From Cytophagaceae bacterium (GTDB lineage: Bacteria; Bacteroidota; Bacteroidia; Cytophagales; Spirosomataceae), in the NCBI GenBank assembly GCA_027491195.1, contig JAIXWQ010000009.1, forward strand, positions 62,001 through 126,000: a stretch of DNA of 64,000 nt. The letters are read 5' to 3'. The notes under the pieces are model-generated. The model searched no databases. It was not told the DNA's origin and saw only the letters and a list, made by a program, of their open reading frames with translations. A program made the position numbers and the translations under genes. How positions within the stretch are numbered: position 1 is the first letter of the stretch; each line of letters starts with the position of its first letter. Positions 29,050 through 40,818 of this stretch are shown piece after piece.

Positions 29050-31389
29050 TTAGAAAGCAAAGGTTAAACTAAGGCTATAATTTCGGGGGGTAATAGGATT
29101 TACCGAATTGTCATCGTGCACATTATAACTTAATACGTCGCCTAAATTAGCTACTTTAGAGCGAACGATAAAATGTTTTATCCGATAAGAGAGGCTAAAA
29201 TCAACTTGTGTATAAGCCGGTAATTCGATTAATCTGTAAGCGTCATTTGCCACAGCGACCCGAGTGGATCTGCCAGCGAAGCGTTCCCCAATATAAACAG
29301 ATGTTAAGCCTGCTTGCCATCCATTGTGACGGAAAGAAATCCCAATATTAGCGGTATGGTTCGGATTATAGCGCAATAAACTTCCCTCAATGTAGGTGTT
29401 ACTTTTCACATATTTCGTTTCGTTATAACTATAACCTCCGGTAAATGAAATTCCAGCAACTGGTTTAGTGCTGAGGTCTATTTCTAATCCCTCACTTTGG
29501 ACAGCACCCACTAATTCTTTTACATAGGAATAGGTAGTCGCATTGATTAAAGAGTTTTGGGCTAAATTATTGTTCAAAATCCGATAGGCCGTCACATTTG
29601 CCGAAAGCATCCCCTTGAACAATTCATTTTTTATTCCAAGCTCATATTGATCTATTAGGGAAGGAGGCAAGGCATTGTTATTTATATCAACGCCTGAATT
29701 CAAAGCAAATGAATTAGCGTAGCTAGCAAAAATAGCGTGAGATTTTGTAGGTTGAAACACAAGTCCCAAACGAGGTGAAAAGGCGCCGTCAAAGTTAGTA
29801 GATACCGTTGTTTTCGATGTGCTATACGTATATAATTCACTAGTTGTTTGTTGATAAGAATACCTTAAGCCCACTAAAAGTTTCATTTTTTCACTTATGT
29901 GGACTAGATCCTGTACGTATATGCCCACCCGATTAATAGGGGCTGTTGTGGTAGTAAATGGAGTCATCGCTGGCTGATCAACCCGTTTTGTAGCTGGATT
30001 GGGACCTAAGATGTTTATCGTATCATAGCGCACGAATTGATTAAATGCCTGAGTAACCGTGTTAAAATAATCCGAATCTGCGCCTACTAAAAGTTGGTGT
30101 TTTATCACTCCTGTGTGAAGGGTTCCTGCCAGATCCACTTGAGCTATGCCATAATTCTCTCGAGCATTCGCTTTTTGTAAATTGCGAATCCATCGACCGT
30201 CCTCTGAAACAAAAGAGCCTGCGTTAGGTCTAGCATTCGAGAATAAATCAAATCCATTATTTCGAATCCCTGCCATTAATTTAATCGTCCATTGATCTGT
30301 TAAACGATGGGTTAAAGACGTTGTGATGCTTGATTGATTTTGATTCATATAAGACCATGCAACTCCTAAAAAACGCTCTCTCGGTACGTCTACGATTTTA
30401 TAATTGATAATCCCAGCGCCAAAATCAGGGGTTCTTTTATCTTCTAAATAATCCCCTTCCACTACTAATTCCGTTTTATTAGACAACTTAAAAAGAAGCG
30501 AAGGATTTACATAGAAACGCTCTGAACGAACTCCCTCTCTAAAACTATTCGCCTGTTCATGCGTAGCATTTAATCGAACAGCCACCTTCGAGGACAATCC
30601 TCCATAGAGATCAATAGATGGTTTGATTAAACCCCAGCTTCCAGAACGCAAACTAATTTCTCCCCCAAAATTAAACTTAGGCTTCTTCGTCACTAAATTC
30701 AACACCCCACCTGCAGCTACATTACCATATAAAATAGCCGCACTTCCCTTTAAAATTTCTACTTTTTCAATCCCACTTAGCTCACTCATCATCCCATTTG
30801 CATACCGCATTCCATTTTTAAAGGTATTAGAACTTCCCATTGAAAAACCTCGAGCAGAAATCTCTTCTTGGTAGCCTCCAGTAGTTCCCATAATGTAGAC
30901 CCCATTTGTATTCATTAAAACATCACTCATTGATCTAACCTGTTGTGTTTCTAGAAGTGTACGATCTAGGGTCATGACACTTTGAGGTAAATCCATGGGC
31001 CGGATAGGCAATTTTCCGATACTTACGGATTTTTCATTTTGACTAACATGTCCCACTACGACAATTTCTTTTAGATCCGTTGTGGTCTCCAAGAGTTCGA
31101 GCGCCAAATTTAATGTCTTACCTTCTTCTAACGTGACCGATTGTTGTAAAGTCTTGTATCCTACATAAGAGGCTTGAAGCGTATAGGTACCTGAAGGTAA
31201 TGATGGAATAGAAAATTGACCAGTCTCATCTGATAATTTCCCTTTCTTTAATTCCAAAAGTCGAACATTAACTCCGTTCACGGGCTGTCGACGAGCATCG
31301 AAAACACTACCAGCTAAACGTGAATTCTGGGCAAAAATGGAAGTTGAAGTAAGTATAAATAAGGCGATTAGGCGGATTTTATTAGACAT
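29050..31389 (-). CDS. TonB-dependent siderophore receptor
   Basis: Outer-membrane receptor of 779 residues for ferric siderophores. Order: signal peptide, carboxypeptidase-regulatory-like domain (GSVFDARRQPVNGVNVRLL), plug domain (DLPQSVMTLDRTLLETQ; EISARGFSMG; VEILKGSAAILYGN) and a 22-strand-type barrel ending in LSLTFAF. The RGF and LYGN motifs are those of the TonB-siderophore subgroup. A promoter (31431-31461) and a Fur-like box (31466-31484) lie upstream. It is followed directly by a PepSY membrane protein. Confidence 0.9.
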   Translation of the reverse strand: MSNKIRLIALFILTSTSIFAQNSRLAGSVFDARRQPVNGVNVRLLELKKGKLSDETGQFSIPSLPSGTYTLQASYVGYKTLQQSVTLEEGKTLNLALELLETTTDLKEIVVVGHVSQNEKSVSIGKLPIRPMDLPQSVMTLDRTLLETQQVRSMSDVLMNTNGVYIMGTTGGYQEEISARGFSMGSSNTFKNGMRYANGMMSELSGIEKVEILKGSAAILYGNVAAGGVLNLVTKKPKFNFGGEISLRSGSWGLIKPSIDLYGGLSSKVAVRLNATHEQANSFREGVRSERFYVNPSLLFKLSNKTELVVEGDYLEDKRTPDFGAGIINYKIVDVPRERFLGVAWSYMNQNQSSITTSLTHRLTDQWTIKLMAGIRNNGFDLFSNARPNAGSFVSEDGRWIRNLQKANARENYGIAQVDLAGTLHTGVIKHQLLVGADSDYFNTVTQAFNQFVRYDTINILGPNPATKRVDQPAMTPFTTTTAPINRVGIYVQDLVHISEKMKLLVGLRYSYQQTTSELYTYSTSKTTVSTNFDGAFSPRLGLVFQPTKSHAIFASYANSFALNSGVDINNNALPPSLIDQYELGIKNELFKGMLSANVTAYRILNNNLAQNSLINATTYSYVKELVGAVQSEGLEIDLSTKPVAGISFTGGYSYNETKYVKSNTYIEGSLLRYNPNHTANIGISFRHNGWQAGLTSVYIGERFAGRSTRVAVANDAYRLIELPAYTQVDFSLSYRIKHFIVRSKVANLGDVLSYNVHDDNSVNPITPRNYSLSLTFAF

Positions 31390-31430
31390 TTTGAATGTTG
31401 TTTTTATTTAGATTGATTAAAAATAACACT

Positions 31431-31461
31431 CAAAACTACGGAGGCATTCTTACATTTGCAA
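31431..31461 (-). promoter_or_regulatory. promoter of the siderophore receptor operon
   Basis: On the minus strand, TTG (31461-31459), a 20-base spacer and TAGTTTTG (31438-31431) match the Bacteroidota promoter. The start codon is at 31389. Confidence 0.7.
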
Positions 31462-31465
31462 GCTT

Positions 31466-31484
31466 ATTTAGAATAATTTTAAAT
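31466..31484. promoter_or_regulatory. Fur-like box
   Basis: ATTTAGAATAATTTTAAAT is a near-perfect inverted repeat (the surrounding arms CTTATTTA/TAAATAAG are exact). From memory it is close to the ATTTAGAATNATTCTAAAT boxes described for Fur in Bacteroidota. It sits just upstream of the -33 TTG of the siderophore receptor promoter and overlaps the end of oxyR. Confidence 0.6.
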
Positions 31485-32369
31485 AAGTTTTTCCTTCACC
31501 AGCTCTTGAATATCCTCATTCAATCGCTTAATCACATTCCATTTAGCATAAGGCCGGTAATAACATAAACTAATTTCGCGTTCGATTCGGCCTTCCACGA
31601 GGGGAATCAGGCGCTTCTTGCGCACTTCAGATAATTGGGCAGAATAGAGTTTTGGCAAAAAAGTCATCCCTTGAAAATCGTCTACTAAATTCAACAGGGT
31701 ATCGAAGGTATTCGACTCAAAACGCAAATTTCCAGGAAGAAATTTGTTTTTCTTCAATTCGCAAAGTTGAATGATTTGATCCCGAAGGCAGTGCCCATCT
31801 TGTAACAAAAATAGGCGCTGCTCGTTTAATTCGGATTTTTTTATGACGCTCTTCCCAAAGTGTCCGTACAAGACTAATTCCTCCTTGTAGAGTAGTTCGG
31901 TTTCCAGGTCAGAGGTCGCGATGGGTGTACTCAAAATCCCCAAATCCAGCTTTCCGTCTAAAAGGCTTTTCATCAATTGGGACGTCGTTTGTTCATGAAT
32001 CTCAAAAATCAAAGCCGGGTATTTTTCCATCAAAGGCTTTAAAATAATGGACATTAACGAACTGGCGATCGTGGGGATCACCCCTAATTTTAGCTTGCCT
32101 TCAATTTTCCGATTGATGGATTTAGAGGAATCTAGTAGCGCATTTGCGTGCGCCACCACTTGCAAGGCCTGCGCTAAAATTTCGCGCCCATTTTCTGTCG
32201 TCGCGATAGGATTTGCCTTCCTGTCGAAAATGACGATATCCAGCTGCTCCTCGAGCTTTTTTACCATGGCGCTCAAGGTCGCCTGTGTAACATGACAATA
32301 ATCAGCTGCTTTGGAGAAGCTTTTAAATTGGTCAACTGCTAGTATGTATTCTAATTGCTGTATATTCAC
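31479..32369 (-). CDS. oxyR: hydrogen peroxide sensor OxyR (LysR family)
   Basis: LysR-type regulator of 296 residues. The N-terminal helix-turn-helix (FSKAADYCHVTQATLSAMV) is followed by the effector domain with C194 in DGHCLRDQ and C203 in QLCELKK. These are nine residues apart, as in the C199/C208 redox pair of E. coli OxyR, so the peroxide-sensing disulfide is preserved. It is divergent from katG, and a consensus OxyR site (32374-32410) starts five bases before its own ATG, which predicts autoregulation and peroxide-induced katG. Confidence 0.92.
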   Translation of the reverse strand: MNIQQLEYILAVDQFKSFSKAADYCHVTQATLSAMVKKLEEQLDIVIFDRKANPIATTENGREILAQALQVVAHANALLDSSKSINRKIEGKLKLGVIPTIASSLMSIILKPLMEKYPALIFEIHEQTTSQLMKSLLDGKLDLGILSTPIATSDLETELLYKEELVLYGHFGKSVIKKSELNEQRLFLLQDGHCLRDQIIQLCELKKNKFLPGNLRFESNTFDTLLNLVDDFQGMTFLPKLYSAQLSEVRKKRLIPLVEGRIEREISLCYYRPYAKWNVIKRLNEDIQELVKEKLI

Positions 32370-32373
32370 TGAT

Positions 32374-32410
32374 ATAGATTTTATCTATGCCAAATATAGA
32401 AAATTTCAGT
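32374..32410. promoter_or_regulatory. OxyR binding site between oxyR and katG
   Basis: ATAG-N7-CTAT-N7-ATAG-N7-CAGT. The first half, ATAGATTTTATCTAT (32374-32388), matches the E. coli OxyR half-site ATAGntnnnanCTAT exactly and is a perfect palindrome; the third tetranucleotide ATAG (32396-32399) is correctly spaced; the fourth (CAGT) is degenerate. Confidence 0.8.
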
Positions 32411-32425
32411 TTTCTCTATAAATAA

Positions 32426-34795
<2,370 letters not shown>

Positions 34796-34811
34796 TTAAG
34801 GTTAACATTTG

Positions 34812-34842
34812 AAAAGCCAGCTGCATTTTGTGGCTGGCTTTT
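34812..34842. terminator. bidirectional terminator after katG
   Basis: Arms AAAAGCCAGC and GCTGGCTTTT around an 11-base loop, with T-rich exits. It also overlaps the stop codon of the converging XRE gene. Confidence 0.85.
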
Positions 34843-35332
34843 ATTTTTGACCGCCCTTCAGCTTATCGTATTCCCGCTGCTCTAGCGAACCCACTTCGAT
34901 CACGTAAGCATTCACATATTGAATTCCCAGTCCTAGCCCCCAGCCTAACATCGGCCAAATAGGCCATGGGATGCGATTAATATCTTTATCCTGTGAGGTT
35001 AAAAACCAAATAACCCACAGAAAAGAAATTACTACTGAATAGGCCCCTAGGCCTCTTTTAAACTTCGCGCGTTTCTTCGCGATTGCCCACAATTGTACGT
35101 CTGTGCTTTCCATGATATTTCGTTTTTCAGTTTCATCATCTGGAGCATACAATAAAGTCAAATTCACCCCCAAGACTTCCCCGATCGCATTCATCGAATA
35201 CAAACTTGGTTTCCCTTCGTTGCGCTCCATACGTTGAACGGTACGCAAAGCGATGCCACTCTTGTCAGACAGCTCGTTTTGGGTTAATCCTTTCGAGGTG
35301 CGGATTTCCTTTAATTGTTCTCCAAAATTCAT
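34841..35332 (-). CDS. XRE-type HTH regulator with 2TM domain
   Basis: A 163-residue protein with an N-terminal Cro/CI-type helix-turn-helix (QNELSDKSGIALRTVQRMERN, quoted partly; residues about 18-60) and two C-terminal membrane helices (AYSVVISFLWVIWFLTS; IPWPIWPMLGWGLGLGIQYV) like the 2TM domain of Bacteroidota membrane proteins. It is thus a membrane-tethered DNA-binding protein, probably responding to an envelope signal. Targets are not evident. No partner gene lies next to it on the same strand. Confidence 0.82.
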   Translation of the reverse strand: MNFGEQLKEIRTSKGLTQNELSDKSGIALRTVQRMERNEGKPSLYSMNAIGEVLGVNLTLLYAPDDETEKRNIMESTDVQLWAIAKKRAKFKRGLGAYSVVISFLWVIWFLTSQDKDINRIPWPIWPMLGWGLGLGIQYVNAYVIEVGSLEQREYDKLKGGQK

Positions 35333-35391
35333 GGGGCAAAATTGGGTTTAAAAAACTGAGCAACAAACGCCTTTCTTATGACTTCTTTGCG

Positions 35392-36039
35392 TCATCTTTT
35401 AAAATTCTCGATAGCACGGTGCGATCCATCGCAACTCGGCTTCCGTTTTGTCAAGCCACAAATGCAATCCGTGATACCAATACCTTTTAGGATGTACTTT
35501 TCGTTTTTCTCGATGCGCGAAGTCCGTGTTTCGGATTGCTTTCCGTCTGAAAAAAAGCGAAGGTAGGCTCTTTGACGACCCCGAGTTAATTTTTCAAAGG
35601 CTGTTTTAACAGCGGGTTTCGCGGCGAAAATAGTGACTAATTCTTCCGGATAAGGGATTTCCGATGGCTTCTCCATTTTCAAACCCATTTTCTCTACTTC
35701 GATTGCCTCCATGATGTAAGCTTTAATGAGGTCCTCTTTTTCTTGGATCTGCTCCACCGAATTGAACTTCATCCAACGACCTAATTGCGTGTGCTCGCCG
35801 GGTTTAATTAATAAGCCCTCTTCGTCCTGAAGCAATGCTCCATTGAAAAAATTCAAAGCACAATGTTCTTTTAAACTTGAGATGGCAATGAGGTTTTTCT
35901 TGCCCACCATATACACCGGTGTTCTCCATTTATAGGTTTCGACCATCAAACAGTCCAGTAAGAGGTAGCGTAAATACGCCATCTCCGCTTGCCACTTGTC
36001 GGCACTTTGTATGAATTCGTCTACATTAGGGTCTTTCAT
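35392..36039 (-). CDS. DUF1801/YdeI-family protein with C-terminal CDGSH iron-sulfur motif
   Basis: A 215-residue cytoplasmic protein. Residues about 10-110 resemble the DUF1801 fold (WRTPVYMVGKKNLIAISSLK), followed by the YdeI/OmpD-associated C-terminal segment (FEKLTRGRQRAYLRFFSDGK). The last 24 residues add C192-x-C194 ... C203-D-G-S-H207, an exact match to the CDGSH consensus CxCx2(S/T)x3PxCDG(S/A/T)H that binds a 2Fe-2S cluster. YdeI-like proteins are linked to envelope or antimicrobial peptide resistance in other bacteria. The role here is unknown. Confidence 0.8.
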   Translation of the reverse strand: MKDPNVDEFIQSADKWQAEMAYLRYLLLDCLMVETYKWRTPVYMVGKKNLIAISSLKEHCALNFFNGALLQDEEGLLIKPGEHTQLGRWMKFNSVEQIQEKEDLIKAYIMEAIEVEKMGLKMEKPSEIPYPEELVTIFAAKPAVKTAFEKLTRGRQRAYLRFFSDGKQSETRTSRIEKNEKYILKGIGITDCICGLTKRKPSCDGSHRAIENFKR

Positions 36040-36092
36040 CTGATTAGAAATAGGTTCGAATGTGCTTTCCTATACAAAGAAAGAAAAAACCT

Positions 36093-38099
36093 ATGAAATC
36101 ACGTGTTCTCCTTGCCTTGCTTTTTGCGTCTGGCTCTTTATTTGCCCAAACACAACCTGTTTTAGTGGCGATGAAAGCCCCTACTTTGCGCATCGGAAAA
36201 TTATCCTTTAAGGATTTAAACAAGAATAATAAACTCGATAAATACGAGGACTGGCGTTTACCGGTGGCGGAACGAGCGAAGGATTTGGTTTCGCAGATGA
36301 CTTTGGAAGAAAAAATAGGCTTCATGCTGATCAGCACGACGCGTATGGGAGGCGACCAAGTGTTCGCTAATGGAGTTCAAGGAAATACGGGGCCTCGTCC
36401 TAAAATTACGGAAGGATTTAATGAGGAGGATTTAGTCCAAAACACCAACATGTTCACCCGCAAGCCGCTAGAGTCCCCGAATATGTCGGCGGCTGGTACG
36501 ACAAAAGGGGTGACTCAATTTCACTTACGACACTTCATTTTGCGTGCGAGCGCAGAGCCAGCGATCATGGCGAAATGGGCGAATAACTTACAAGAATTAT
36601 GTGAATCAACTCGTTTGGGAATCCCAGCGATCGTGGCTTCAAATCCACGTAACCACGTGACTACCGATGCATCTGTAGGCTTAAGTGTGGGCCTAACAGC
36701 TTTCTCTAAATGGCCAGGTGAATTAGGTTTAGCGGCGATGCGCGACTTTACATTAACACGCAAGTTTGCTGAAACGGCCTCTGCTGAATGGCGTGCCGTA
36801 GGTCTTCGCAAGGGCTATATGTACATGGCGGATTTAGCGACAGAACCTCGTTGGGGTCGTGTGGAAGGAACTTTTGGGGAGGATGCTGACTTAGCAGCTA
36901 ACATGATTACCCAAATCGTTTTAGGTTTCCAAGGTTCGAAACTATCTACTTCATCTGTGGCGATGACCACGAAACACTTCCCAGGTGGTGGCCCGCAAGA
37001 GGGTGGACAAGATTCTCACTTTGATTGGGGTAAGTTTGCGCACTATCCAGGCAATATGTTCTCCTACCACGTGAAGCCATTTAAGGCGGCAATCGCGGCT
37101 GGAACTTCAGCCATTATGCCCTACTATTCTGCGCCAAAAGGCAAGGAATTCGAAGAGGTAGGATTCTCGTTTAACAAGGCGATTATCCGCGATTCCCTAC
37201 AAGGTAAATTAGGCTACAAAGGAATCATCAATTCAGATACGGGTCCTATCGAAATGATGCCTTGGGGGGTGGAAAAACTAAGCATTGAGGAGCGTTACCA
37301 AAAAGCTCTAACTGCAGGCGTTGACATCTTCTCTGGTGCAGCAGACCCGACTACCTTGATCCAAGTGGTGAAGAAAGGCTTAGTTTCTGAAGAGCGCATC
37401 AACCAATCCGTGGCGAAATTACTAAAGGAGAAATTCGAATTAGGCTTGTTTGAAAATCCCTACGTGAATGTAGAGGAGGCCGTGAAAATCGTAGGTAATA
37501 AAGAGGCCGTGGATGCGGCTAATTTAGCCCTTCGCAAATCCATCGTATTAGTGCGAAACGATGAGAAGCGCTTGCCAATAGCGAAGAAAACGAAAGTGTA
37601 TTTCGAGACCTATTTCCAATCAGGTCGTAACGCAGGTGAGGCGATCAAAGTATCGAAACCAAACTACCCAGGCTTAGAATTCGTGTCGACAAAAGAAGAA
37701 GCTGATGTTGTTTTATTGTGGTTAGTTCCTACCTCTGGTGGTTTATTCAGTTCACAAGGGTCTAAAATCGATTTGAATTTGTCAGCGAATCGCATCGATG
37801 TGAATCACGTGAATGAGATTTTAAATGCGAAACCGACAATCTTGGCGATCAATTACACGAACCCTTGGGTGATTTCAGAGATCGATAAGGGGAAGGCGAC
37901 TTCCATAATCGCGACTTTTGGAACTACACAAGATGCCTTATTAGATATCGTGACGGGAGCTTATAATCCGACGGGTAAGATGCCATTCACAACTCCGGTT
38001 AGTCAGGCGGCGGTAGATGCAAATAAATCAGACGTTCCGGGTTATATGGAAGGTCCGGGATATGGATTGTTTCAGTTCGGACTGGGATTGAGTTATTAA
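36093..38099 (+). CDS. GH3-family beta-glycosidase (second of two)
   Basis: Exported GH3 enzyme of 668 residues. The ATG at 36093 gives a proper signal peptide (MKSRVLLALLFASGSLFAQ); the frame extends upstream to 36060 but that would bury it. As in the first GH3, an EF-hand-like loop DLNKNNKLDKYED follows the signal. The barrel carries KHFPGGGPQEGGQDSH and the nucleophile D382 in IINSDTG, then the alpha/beta sandwich; a truncated final domain ends in FGLGLSY. A -7-like TAGGTTCG is at 36051. A terminator follows at 38103. Confidence 0.9.
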   Translation: MKSRVLLALLFASGSLFAQTQPVLVAMKAPTLRIGKLSFKDLNKNNKLDKYEDWRLPVAERAKDLVSQMTLEEKIGFMLISTTRMGGDQVFANGVQGNTGPRPKITEGFNEEDLVQNTNMFTRKPLESPNMSAAGTTKGVTQFHLRHFILRASAEPAIMAKWANNLQELCESTRLGIPAIVASNPRNHVTTDASVGLSVGLTAFSKWPGELGLAAMRDFTLTRKFAETASAEWRAVGLRKGYMYMADLATEPRWGRVEGTFGEDADLAANMITQIVLGFQGSKLSTSSVAMTTKHFPGGGPQEGGQDSHFDWGKFAHYPGNMFSYHVKPFKAAIAAGTSAIMPYYSAPKGKEFEEVGFSFNKAIIRDSLQGKLGYKGIINSDTGPIEMMPWGVEKLSIEERYQKALTAGVDIFSGAADPTTLIQVVKKGLVSEERINQSVAKLLKEKFELGLFENPYVNVEEAVKIVGNKEAVDAANLALRKSIVLVRNDEKRLPIAKKTKVYFETYFQSGRNAGEAIKVSKPNYPGLEFVSTKEEADVVLLWLVPTSGGLFSSQGSKIDLNLSANRIDVNHVNEILNAKPTILAINYTNPWVISEIDKGKATSIIATFGTTQDALLDIVTGAYNPTGKMPFTTPVSQAAVDANKSDVPGYMEGPGYGLFQFGLGLSY

Positions 38100-38102
38100 T
38101 AC

Positions 38103-38128
38103 AAGGGGGCTTAATCGCCCCTTTTTTT
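38103..38128 (+). terminator. terminator after the second GH3
   Basis: GGGGC-TTAATC-GCCCC hairpin followed by seven T residues, just after the stop codon. Confidence 0.75.
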
Positions 38129-38129
38129 A

Positions 38130-38137
38130 TATCTTTG
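38130..38137 (+). promoter_or_regulatory. -7 box for the DUF4442 gene
   Basis: TATCTTTG matches TAnnTTTG and lies 20 bases before the ATG at 38157, immediately behind the preceding terminator. Confidence 0.5.
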
Positions 38138-38156
38138 GTTCAGAACATTGCATACC

Positions 38157-38645
38157 ATGAACCCACACTTCCCTGCCCTCAAACGGATCATTACAAATCC
38201 GGTGCTATTTAAGTTTTTTGTTTTCCAAAAGCTTTCCGCTGCTTTCTGGGCCGGATTATCAATCGCGCACTTCGATGAAAAATCCTGCGGGGTTCGCGTG
38301 AAGCTTTCGTGGTTTAATCAGAATCCGTTTCGATCGATGTACTTCGCAGTAGAGGCGATGGCCGCGGAGATGAGCTGTGGGATGTTGGCTTTTGGGCAAG
38401 TGTATAAACGCCAACCAGCGGTGAGCATGCTGGTGGAAAAGCTGGAGGCTAAGTTCGTCAAGAAAGCGACAGGGGTGATTATTTTTACCTGCGCAGATGG
38501 CGAAGCTTTGCGCGATACAGTGAATGAGGCTTTAGCTAATCCCGAGGGCACAAAATTGCAGGTGACTTCAATCGGACGTAATCAGGCAGGCGAAATCGTC
38601 GCTGAATTTGTCTTTACCTGGACCTTTAAGGCGAAGAACTTATAG
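38157..38645 (+). CDS. DUF4442 hotdog-fold protein
   Basis: A 162-residue protein resembling the DUF4442 branch of the hotdog thioesterase superfamily: GVRVKLSWFNQNPFRSMYFA and the following helix EAMAAEMSCGMLAF are the typical strand-helix core. These proteins are possible acyl-CoA thioesterases, but activity is unproven for the family. The ATG at 38157 is preferred over a TTG at 38148. Six bases of its 3' end overlap the converging gene. Confidence 0.7.
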   Translation: MNPHFPALKRIITNPVLFKFFVFQKLSAAFWAGLSIAHFDEKSCGVRVKLSWFNQNPFRSMYFAVEAMAAEMSCGMLAFGQVYKRQPAVSMLVEKLEAKFVKKATGVIIFTCADGEALRDTVNEALANPEGTKLQVTSIGRNQAGEIVAEFVFTWTFKAKNL

Positions 38646-39272
38646 GGTATATTTGATGCTCACGGTTCCGATTACTTGCCCATCTGTGAGAGTGATATTG
38701 CCAAAGGCTTTGGCCTGAAAATGCTTGTCAATATCATAGGAAATCGTCTCCGCCATTCCTGTTAAATCTCCTACCGTCAGATAATATCCTTGCGTTAAAA
38801 AATTCCACTTCTGGTGGTGGTAGTTCGTGTTTCCAGATACAAGCGTTACTTTAAAATCCGTATTTCGGGCATTCCCATTTAAGATAAAAGATCCTACATT
38901 CCATTTCGAGCTAACAGGATAACTCAAGGTTAATTCGCGGCCGAAGAAACTCGTTACTTTATAATCTTCCGTCATCTGAAACGCGGGAATATGAATTCCG
39001 GCCGTAGCCTTAAATTTCTTATCTATAAAACGGTAACGCGTGAATAGAGCAACCGTCGTGGGCGTCATGCTTTGCACACGCATCATATACATCATCGCAC
39101 CTGTTAATCTTCTTTTCGGATTTGTGCTCGCGTTGATGATGATATTGGGCTCTTTCGAGGTGAATGCGGGAATAAAAGAGAAGCCACCAGTACTCATTTC
39201 GATGCTACCCGTTTGGGCTTTTAGCGAGATGGAAGCTAGGACGAATAGGCAGATGGTTACTAATTGTTTCAT
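38640..39272 (-). CDS. exported protein, probably outer-membrane barrel, unknown
   Basis: A 210-residue protein with signal peptide MKQLVTICLFVLASISLKAQ followed by regularly spaced amphipathic strands (FTRYRFIDKKFKATAGIHI, ELTLSYPVSSKWNVGSFIL) and a final strand TVSIKYTL, consistent with a small outer-membrane barrel. No family was recognised. It stands alone, divergent from the photolyase cluster, with about 80 bases between. Confidence 0.65.
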   Translation of the reverse strand: MKQLVTICLFVLASISLKAQTGSIEMSTGGFSFIPAFTSKEPNIIINASTNPKRRLTGAMMYMMRVQSMTPTTVALFTRYRFIDKKFKATAGIHIPAFQMTEDYKVTSFFGRELTLSYPVSSKWNVGSFILNGNARNTDFKVTLVSGNTNYHHQKWNFLTQGYYLTVGDLTGMAETISYDIDKHFQAKAFGNITLTDGQVIGTVSIKYTL

Positions 39273-39354
39273 TTTGATACATTAAATAATAAGGCGGTGC
39301 AAAGGTAGTATTTTCTTTCTGAAAACATCCTATGGCCTTTTAAGTTATTAAGGT

Positions 39355-40818
39355 ATGCCAAAGTCCCCGATCAATATTGTCTGGTTTAAACGTGATCTCC
39401 GATTTACGGATCACGAACCTTTGTATCGGGCTTTGGACACTGGAATTCCCACCCTTTTAATCTATTTTTTCGAGCCCTCCCTCATCGAATTTCCTGACAG
39501 CGATGTGCGCCACTGGCGTTTTGTGCATGAATCTTTAGTGGAAATGCAGGGTAGGCTAGAGGGCCGAAATGGCCAGCTGTATTTGTTCCATTCCGAGGTC
39601 CTTCCCGTGTTCCAGGCACTCGCTTCATCCTACGATATCCAGACCCTTTATTCCCATGAAGAAATAGGGAACGCTCTGAGTTTTCAGCGGGATAAGGACG
39701 TGACGGCGTTCTGTTTGACTGCCGGAATAACATGGAAAGAGACCCCGACGAACGGGGTTATCCGCCGCTTGAAATCCCGGAAAACCTGGCAACAACGATG
39801 GGAAGCAACGATGCGTAGCGAACCCTTTTTTCAACGAGAGGATGACTGGAATTTACTGACTTTACCTGCTGATTTTTATGCCGCTTACAAGGGTCCTCAA
39901 TTACCATTGTCTTTTCAGACACGCAATCCCATCTTCCAAGAGGGGGGCGAATACTGGGGCTGGAAATACCTGAAAAGTTTCATCGAAACACGACATGTGG
40001 GGTATAGTTCATTGATCAGCAAACCAGAAGCAAGCCGAAAAGCTTGCAGTCGGATTTCGCCCTATTTGGCCTACGGAAACATCAGCATGCGGATGGCACA
40101 TACGTTTACCATGCAGCATTATAAAACGGCAAGAAACAAGCGTTCCCTTCAAAATTTTGTGTCGCGATTACACTGGCAAAGTCACTTTATCCAAAAGTTT
40201 GAGGACGAATCACGCATGGAGTTTGAGCCGGTAAATAAGGCATATCAAGGTTTGGAGAAAGACCGCGATGAACGATTAATTCAGGCTTGGGAAACTGGTC
40301 ATACCGGAGTTCCACTCGTAGATGCCTGCATGCGTTGTGTGGTGGCAACGGGGTATTTGAATTTTCGAATGCGGGCGATGGTGGTGTCGTTTTTCGTCTT
40401 TAATCTGTGGCAGGATTGGCGGGATTTAGCGCACTTTTTAGCACGGCAATTTCTCGACTATGAACCCGGTATTCATTACCCACAAATTCAGATGCAAGCC
40501 GGTGTGACGGGTATTAATACCATTCGCATTTACAACCCGGTGAAGAATTCATACGCACACGACCCAGACGGTGTTTTCATTAAAAAATGGGTGCCGGAAT
40601 TAGCCGCGGTTCCTGCCACCTTGATCCATGAACCATGGAAACTAAGCGACATGGAACAGACCTTGTATGGAGTTAAAATAGGCGTTGATTATCCTGCTCC
40701 AATAGTTGATTTAAGCGCGACGCGCAAGACGGCGTCGGATCAAGTTTGGGCGATGCGCAAGACGCGTACGGCCAGAAAAGAGAGTAGTCGCATCCTCCAA
40801 AAACACGTAAACAAATGA
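39355..40818 (+). CDS. cryptochrome/DNA photolyase (class I-like)
   Basis: Flavoprotein of 487 residues that uses blue light to repair pyrimidine dimers or to signal. The N-terminal antenna domain begins [16 protein letters not shown]; the FAD-binding domain shows [48 protein letters not shown] and [20 protein letters not shown], a complete photolyase fold. Whether it repairs DNA or acts as a cryptochrome is not decidable here. Its stop overlaps the start of the next photolyase family gene by four bases (ATGA), so the two are cotranslated. Confidence 0.88.
   Translation: MPKSPINIVWFKRDLRFTDHEPLYRALDTGIPTLLIYFFEPSLIEFPDSDVRHWRFVHESLVEMQGRLEGRNGQLYLFHSEVLPVFQALASSYDIQTLYSHEEIGNALSFQRDKDVTAFCLTAGITWKETPTNGVIRRLKSRKTWQQRWEATMRSEPFFQREDDWNLLTLPADFYAAYKGPQLPLSFQTRNPIFQEGGEYWGWKYLKSFIETRHVGYSSLISKPEASRKACSRISPYLAYGNISMRMAHTFTMQHYKTARNKRSLQNFVSRLHWQSHFIQKFEDESRMEFEPVNKAYQGLEKDRDERLIQAWETGHTGVPLVDACMRCVVATGYLNFRMRAMVVSFFVFNLWQDWRDLAHFLARQFLDYEPGIHYPQIQMQAGVTGINTIRIYNPVKNSYAHDPDGVFIKKWVPELAAVPATLIHEPWKLSDMEQTLYGVKIGVDYPAPIVDLSATRKTASDQVWAMRKTRTARKESSRILQKHVNK

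Noticed and set aside
36053-36061. GTTCGAATG, a possible tRNA T-loop
   Set aside because: No acceptor, D or anticodon stems were found around it; it is part of a promoter-like region.
36060-36092. Upstream start of the second GH3
   Set aside because: It would put eleven charged residues before a good signal peptide.
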